Assembly: GCA_027068245.1 (NCBI GenBank)
Contig: JAMOUF010000135.1
Location: forward strand, 1-10,331
Direction: 5' to 3'
Length of the DNA stretch: 10,331 bases
Source of the DNA: Campylobacterales bacterium
GTDB taxonomy: Bacteria; Campylobacterota; Campylobacteria; Campylobacterales; Nitratiruptoraceae
Positions 1-4,331 of the stretch are shown piece by piece. The position numbers were made by a program, and so were the translations under genes. A model generated the notes under the pieces. That model was not told the origin of the DNA. It searched no databases and saw only the letters and a list, made by a program, of their open reading frames with translations. The number at the start of each line of letters is the position of its first letter. Position 1 is the stretch's first letter.

Positions 1-222
1 AAAGGCTACTGTTTTTTATACACCAATGACAAAAACAACAAAAGGCTTGTGGAGTTTGGCAAACTAAAAAGCGGGTTCGATATAGCAGAGCTCGATTTGA
101 AATTTAGAAAAAGCGGGGATATCCTCAGCGGAAAAGAGCAGAGCGGCAAAGCCTTCAGATGGCTCAGCCTTGCCGAGGACGCCGAGATTGTAAGTGAGGT
201 AAAAGGATTAATAAAGGCCTAA
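1..222 (+). CDS. recG: ATP-dependent DNA helicase RecG, C-terminal fragment
   Basis: An open frame runs from the window edge to a TAA at 220-222 and gives 73 residues; the start lies outside the window. The stretch GFDIAELDLKFRKSGDIL followed by SGKEQSG matches the end of RecG, where the usual form is GFxIAExDLxLRGPGELLGxxQSG. The Gly-Phe-x-Ile-Ala-Glu and Gly-x-x-Gln-Ser-Gly elements are both present. RecG is a cytoplasmic superfamily 2 helicase that regresses stalled replication forks and processes branched recombination intermediates. The final residues (WLSLAEDAEIVSEVKGLIKA) correspond to the family's C-terminal helix with its acidic run. The gene converges on hpf and the two reading frames overlap by 15 bp, so there is no room for a terminator between them. 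Only the last tenth or so of the protein is visible, so integrity upstream is unknown. Confidence 0.85.
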   Translation, partial: KGYCFLYTNDKNNKRLVEFGKLKSGFDIAELDLKFRKSGDILSGKEQSGKAFRWLSLAEDAEIVSEVKGLIKA

Positions 223-750
223 TTTACCGTCACTTCTTTTGTAAAGCACCCTTACCTTGCCGCTTTTATCCTCAAATACCAGAAACTGTCTGTTCGAGTC
301 TTTCAATATCTCAGCCGCCTCCTCTATCGAGATTGGTTTGTCTATGTCAAATGGGGTGGGGACAATCTCGTTGGAGTAGTTCATAGCCTCTTTTATCTCC
401 TCTTCGAGCATCGGTTCGGCCATAATCTCTTCCAAAGAGACGTTCTTGTGGCTTTTTATCTTGTCCGCATAGCGTCTTAGCACCTTTTTCGCCCTTGCCA
501 AAGCCAGGTCGATGGCCGCGTATACATCCTTGTCCTTTTGGGTGATTACCACATTGCCCTTTTTTGCCACATGTATGTCAAACTCGAAAAGATAGCCCTT
601 TCTTCCGTTTCTCTCATCGGCCGATACGGTGGCGTTGACGCCCGTGATGTCGAGTCCTAGTTTCAAAAGCGAGTTTACCGCATCTTCTATATATGCTTTT
701 ATAGGTTCTGTCAGGTCGAAATTTTTTCCATAAAAATGTAAGTAATCCAT
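208..750 (-). CDS. hpf: Ribosome hibernation promoting factor, long form
   Basis: This encodes 180 residues in the two-domain arrangement of long HPF. Residues 1-100 form the S30AE/YfiA-type ribosome-binding domain, with the conserved FYGKNFDLTEPIKAYIEDAV start and a basic helix around KKVLRRYADKIKSHK (88-102). A charged linker follows. Residues about 128-180 form the dimerisation domain, with PFDIDKPISIEEAAEIL, FLVFEDKSGKVRVLYKR and DGKLGLY. Long HPF pairs 70S ribosomes into inactive 100S dimers in stationary phase or starvation and is usual in bacteria that lack RMF. The ATG at 750 is chosen because AAAGGA (762-757) lies 6 nt upstream. The gene follows the pilin operon on the same strand with a 50-nt gap that contains an extended -10 box, so it may have its own promoter as well as receiving read-through. 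Its stop codon falls inside the end of recG. Confidence 0.93.
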   Translation of the reverse strand: MDYLHFYGKNFDLTEPIKAYIEDAVNSLLKLGLDITGVNATVSADERNGRKGYLFEFDIHVAKKGNVVITQKDKDVYAAIDLALARAKKVLRRYADKIKSHKNVSLEEIMAEPMLEEEIKEAMNYSNEIVPTPFDIDKPISIEEAAEILKDSNRQFLVFEDKSGKVRVLYKRSDGKLGLY

Positions 751-777
751 CTAAAGTCCTTTGATAGGTTTTTTGTA

Positions 778-786
778 ATTGTAGCA
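778..786 (-). promoter_or_regulatory. Candidate hpf promoter (extended -10)
   Basis: On the minus strand TGC (786-784) is followed by TACAAT (783-778), an extended -10 element (TGn plus a one-mismatch TATAAT) with T-rich sequence just upstream. That is the form typical of Campylobacterota housekeeping promoters, which depend little on a -35 box; no good -35 is seen at 17 bp. The start codon of hpf at 750 would give a short leader of roughly 20 nt. The box sits in the only gap between the prepilin operon and hpf, which suggests hpf can be expressed independently. This is inference from motif and position only. Confidence 0.5.
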
Positions 787-800
787 ATATTTGGCTTAAA

Positions 801-1235
801 CTACAGTTTCTGTATAGTTCTTCTGGTATAGGTGACAGGCGGGTTGGTATCGGCCAGAGAGGGTTTTAGTCCCACTTTTATATCGATTATGGCGGTGCCG
901 TTGTCATCACTGTTTTTCATGGTATTGTCGAGTATGTTGCATCCGGGTGCGAGGTTCGAGCCGATGTAGTGGATGGTGATGTTTATGTCGAATGTGTTGT
1001 TGTAGTTGAGATTGATGTTTTTTAGGCATTTACCGGAGTCATTCACCTCGTTTCCACCCACCGCCATCACCGCATACTCCAGGGCACCCCTTGCCAAAAT
1101 CTCCTCCTGGTTTAGAAGGTAGTGGTCCATGGTCCTTTGGGTGGTGGTGCCAAGAAGGGATAAAACGATGGCAAAAAGGATGCCGATGATAACGATGAAT
1201 ATAATGGCCGTCAGCATAGATAGGGATTTTCTCAA
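801..1235 (-). CDS. PilX/MshP-like minor pseudopilin lacking Glu5
   Basis: This is a 144-residue protein with a short basic start (MRKS) and one long hydrophobic N-terminal helix (about residues 5-29), then a small polar domain. The order hydrophobic helix, SLLGTTTQRT, and EEILARGALEYAV (44-56) resembles the MshP/PilX family, whose members read roughly SLSGTQQQT and AARSGLEWA in the same places. Like MshP and the T2SS protein GspK it lacks the Glu at mature position 5, which fits a protein at the tip of a pilus rather than in its shaft. Start choice: the codon is TTG at 1235, with AAGGTG (1246-1241) 5 nt upstream, and it overlaps the preceding stop as TTGA. Two cysteines (70 and 99) could form a disulphide. 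Three sites match D/E-x-N-x-S/T (Asn65, 85, 112) out of four N-x-S/T sites. It is the last gene of the operon. The exact processing site is uncertain. Confidence 0.7.
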   Translation of the reverse strand: MRKSLSMLTAIIFIVIIGILFAIVLSLLGTTTQRTMDHYLLNQEEILARGALEYAVMAVGGNEVNDSGKCLKNINLNYNNTFDINITIHYIGSNLAPGCNILDNTMKNSDDNGTAIIDIKVGLKPSLADTNPPVTYTRRTIQKL

Positions 1236-2092
1236 AATATCACCTTTTTACCGCAAAATTCCACCGGCGTGCCGGTAGTGTTGTCCTCGGCGCAGATTCT
1301 TATCTCCAGTGCCCTGTCCAGCTTTCTGATTTTGAATGTGGTTACATTGTCTATCAGGACTATATTGTTACCGTTCGTATATATATCACCGTCCCAGGGC
1401 CGGTAGTCGTAGTAGAGGAGCAGTTTGTCGTCGTCGGTGTGTCTGAGTGCGTACGCGGTGCAGGCGAGATTGTAGATATCGCTTACGGTTTTGTTGTCGT
1501 CATTGTCGAAATTGAATGTTTTGTTGTCTTTTTTGTAGACGGTATATACGGAAGTGGGTGCCAAACCGCCCCAGCCGAAAGCCATAAGCGGATTTGTGGT
1601 GAACGCATTGTAAAAAATCAGCGCCGTACCGTTGTTCGATTCGTTAAAATCCAGGCCGTACAGACTTTTGATAATATTTTGCGCGACGCCTAGATTGGAG
1701 CCTGGTGACGAGAGTTCGGTTTTGTTGGTATCCTCGAAATCCGTGTAACCGCTGTATCCGGGAGCGTTGTAGCTGCCGTTCCATTCGCCTCTTCTGACTT
1801 CATAGGCCCTTCCTATCCATTCAATATGGTTGAACTGCGTTCCGCCCGTTATGGAGAGAGTGGCAAGGGCATCGGTATCATCACGGGTCACTTCCGTGTT
1901 TTTGATACGGTTTGAAAGCCGTTTGGATATCTGCAAAAGGGCGACGTCTAGTTTGTAGGAGCTGCTGGAGACGGAGCGGGTAAGCAGGTAGTTCTCATAT
2001 ACCTTGACTATAATCTCACTTCCTATAGAGGCCAAAATACCGAGAATTATAAGAACGAAGATTATCTCTATCAGAGTAAAGGAGCGCCTCAT
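1232..2092 (-). CDS. PilW/MshO-like type IV prepilin
   Basis: This 286-residue protein starts with a class III prepilin signal, MRRS followed by FTLIEIIFVLIILGILASIG. The predicted cut is before Phe5, which places Glu9 at mature position 5, and Ser takes the place of the usual Gly at -1. After the helix, KLDVALLQISKRLSNRI (47-63) matches the position where PilW/MshO/GspJ proteins have a charged helix of the type QRISRDLR. The rest is a polar, Asn/Asp-rich globular domain with Cys211, 267 and 280. ATG at 2092 overlaps the previous stop as ATGA and has AGGAG (2103-2099) 6 nt upstream. Five of eight N-x-S/T sites carry an acidic residue at -2 (Asn105, 123, 150, 200, 271), matching the PglB glycosylation sequon. 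The likely role is a minor pilin of the filament tip, inserted in the inner membrane before assembly. The GspJ alternative from a type II secretion system cannot be excluded. Confidence 0.78.
   Translation of the reverse strand: MRRSFTLIEIIFVLIILGILASIGSEIIVKVYENYLLTRSVSSSSYKLDVALLQISKRLSNRIKNTEVTRDDTDALATLSITGGTQFNHIEWIGRAYEVRRGEWNGSYNAPGYSGYTDFEDTNKTELSSPGSNLGVAQNIIKSLYGLDFNESNNGTALIFYNAFTTNPLMAFGWGGLAPTSVYTVYKKDNKTFNFDNDDNKTVSDIYNLACTAYALRHTDDDKLLLYYDYRPWDGDIYTNGNNIVLIDNVTTFKIRKLDRALEIRICAEDNTTGTPVEFCGKKVIF
2089..2092 (-). other. ATGA stop/start overlap joining PilV-like and PilW-like genes
   Basis: The TGA of the first prepilin gene and the ATG of the second share bases as ATGA. With AGGAG 6 nt upstream of the ATG, this allows both direct initiation and re-initiation, keeping the two minor pilins in fixed ratio. 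The next junction (1232-1235) repeats the design as TTGA with a TTG start. Confidence 0.85.
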
Positions 2093-2736
2093 TCATATCT
2101 CCTGATTTTTATGGGTGCCGAGCCTATGTTGCAGCTGATGGTACGGTAGACCAGGATGACGTTTCCTTTTGAGTCTGTGATGTTTATATCTATCATCTTT
2201 ATATTGGTCGACCTGCTTTTCCGTGTGGTTGAAATGGTTTTGTTGATGGTGTTCGAAGAGTAAGTCGCACGGTCGTCTATGTAGTAGACTTGTGTCTTTA
2301 CTATCATATCTATCAAAGAGCTGGTGATGTTTTCTTCCTGATTGTTGAAATCGTCGATATCGTCGTAAATCACATCGGTAGCTTCGCTTCCAAGGGTCGA
2401 GCTGGCGTATGTGGTTGCCTCGTAGAATTTTCTCTTTTTGGCCAGAATGAGATTTCCCAGTCTGTAGACGGTACTGTATCTGTCAAGCTCGCTGTCGCCT
2501 GATTGCACATCCAGAATATAGGTATAGTTGCCATCACTGTTCAAGGAGTTCTCATCCCAGTAGTAGGTCTGGATGGTCTTTGCCGTTTTCATCCCCTGGA
2601 AAGTGGCCTCGTCTTTCAAAACCTCCTCGATGTTGGCCGAGGAGATTTCAAAGAGCTGGGGAATCGCCAAAAAGGCGATTGCCATAACCACGATGGCGAA
2701 TATCAGTTCGATGAGAGTAAAGGCTCTTTTTACCAT
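2089..2736 (-). CDS. PilV/MshD-like type IV prepilin
   Basis: This 215-residue protein has a clear class III prepilin signal: MVKRA followed by FTLIELIFAIVVMAIAFLA. Prepilin peptidase would cut before Phe6, leaving Glu10 at mature position 5, and Ala instead of Gly stands at -1. After the N-terminal helix comes an amphipathic stretch (EEVLKDEATFQGMKTAKTI) and a soluble domain. ATG at 2736 overlaps the last 7 nt of the giant gene and has no recognisable Shine-Dalgarno sequence, so translation probably depends on ribosomes finishing the giant protein. Three of four N-x-S/T sites are extended bacterial sequons (Asn70, 136, 185). The first place among the three prepilin genes matches PilV/MshD before PilW/MshO and PilX/MshP, but sequence similarity beyond the signal is too weak to settle the subfamily. 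A general GspH/I-type pseudopilin is the main alternative. Confidence 0.75.
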   Translation of the reverse strand: MVKRAFTLIELIFAIVVMAIAFLAIPQLFEISSANIEEVLKDEATFQGMKTAKTIQTYYWDENSLNSDGNYTYILDVQSGDSELDRYSTVYRLGNLILAKKRKFYEATTYASSTLGSEATDVIYDDIDDFNNQEENITSSLIDMIVKTQVYYIDDRATYSSNTINKTISTTRKSRSTNIKMIDINITDSKGNVILVYRTISCNIGSAPIKIRRYE

Positions 2737-4331
2737 ATTATTTTTGTATTTTCATGTTTGCTGGGTGAAAACTCGTCATCAGAGCTGAAATCCTTGCCCC
2801 GGCCCAGCCAGCCGCCGGGTCGCGTAAAAACTACCCTTCCAAAGACCTTCGATACGGTTGGGTCGAACTTGTCGAAAAGCAGCCAGCTTTGCGTATCCAA
2901 AGCGATGGTGTTCGCGTATGGATAGGTAATGTCCAGATATCTGAGCTTTATTTTCTGTTTTGCGTTCGCTACGGGAAATTTTTGCCGCAGCTGTATCCGT
3001 CCGTTGTCGTCTATAATCGTATTGTCCGGAGTTGTGATATTGCCGTCCAAGCCGGTATGGCCCAAATTTTGATACCAGTAGATGTCATCTATACTGGTTT
3101 TTCCTTTTATCGACGCGTAATCAGTTCCACCATCATTCATATATATCTCGTAAAAAGTATTGATGACGCCCTCTCTGTCATCTTTGTACTCGATTTTTTG
3201 CGTGGGAATGTGAAGTCTGCCATAGTAAAAATTGTATACGGCATTTGGAGTAACACCGTTGAAAATCTTCGTAGCTCCCGTGTTGTCCATCCACGAGGTG
3301 GAGGTATTGATTTCCAGAAGGGTTATCTTTGTGGGATTTATCGGTTTACTTCTGTTTCTGTCGATGTTGAAATGAACCACCGCTTCACCGATACCAGTTT
3401 CAAAATTCAGAGGCGATATCCACTCCTGCACGGAGTTGTTCCTCTCTTTGTCGGCCTCGAACTGAGTGGTTAGCGTCCAAATGGGAGTGGAGGTGTTGTC
3501 TTCGGTATAGAAGGACATGGAGCAGTTTTTGTCTATATCGAATTTCAAATCCAAAAATAGGTCGAATGTTGAGTTTAGCTTAAGGCCGTTTCTTCTTGGC
3601 GCGTTGGTCTCGTCCGTATCCGGAAAACAGGTTCTGGTGTAGTTTTGAAGGGTGGCTCCGCTTTTATTCTGGGCTATGATGTGATATTTGACGAAGGTGG
3701 CCATTTGTGGGGTATTGCCCATGATGTTGGCGTTTCTCACCTCGTTGGACATATAGAGCCAGTTGCTGCCGGTAGAGGTGCCGTGAACCGCCTGGGTGGT
3801 GAACTGGTATGGAATGAATATCATAAGGTTGCGTTGGCCTATGTCGTCTTTGTCGGTTATAAAGGTTGCGGGTTTAATATATCTTTGGGAGTCCGGTGTG
3901 TCGTTGACATCCACCAAAGCGTATTCATGCCCCGGTTTTTCAGATACGTTCATCTCAATGATGCCCGATTCGCTGTACTGCATGGTGGTATTGAGTTCAC
4001 CGTCGGCAAAAGAGGATAGCGTGGGCGTAAGAGTTCCGTTGTTTGGACAGTGCGCCACCCTGGAGGCGTTGTAGTCCTCGATACCATATACATCTTTGTT
4101 CATCTGATAGACCTCCGAGGGGGTAGGGGCGTATATGGATGCGTTTATGTTCAGGCTGCTAAGGGATTCGTTGTAATCTTTCAAGGATTTTACGGTAAAC
4201 ATATCGCCGGTGCTTAGCGAGAAGTTGTTCTCGTTTACAGCTTTGATGGTGATGTTTATATCCTCTCCGGACCTTTTTAGATAGTTGTCGCTAAAGAGTA
4301 CGAACCCATAGGGCCTTATGGCGAAATTGTC
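2730..4331 (-). other. C-terminal MshQ/DUF6701-like region of the giant
   Basis: This covers residues about 850-1382. It opens with RDNFAIRPYGFVLFS and then ITIKAVNENN, parallel to the RFxPDxFDV and TxxAxNA opening of the DUF6701 region in MshQ. Near residue 1217 is FYYGRLHIPTQKIEY, in the place where MshQ proteins have a YGRLRLxNAxG strand, and the chain ends with a Gly-rich FTRPGGWLGRGKDF and a short polar tail. Thirteen of the 19 extended glycosylation sequons of the protein lie in it. The match is by remembered motif order, not by a search, and a profile comparison would settle it. Confidence 0.45.

Noticed and set aside
795..800. TTTAAG on the minus strand as a -35 box for hpf
   Set aside because: It is only 11 bp from the TACAAT box, too short for a normal spacer; the promoter call rests on the extended -10 alone.
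802..814. Inverted repeat TACAG-TTT-CTGTA at the end of the last prepilin gene as a terminator
   Set aside because: The stem is only 5 bp with a 3-nt loop and no U-run follows on the transcribed strand; too weak to call.
801..2736. A complete type II secretion or competence locus
   Set aside because: Only three prepilin-like genes are present; no ATPase, inner membrane platform protein, secretin or peptidase appears in the window.
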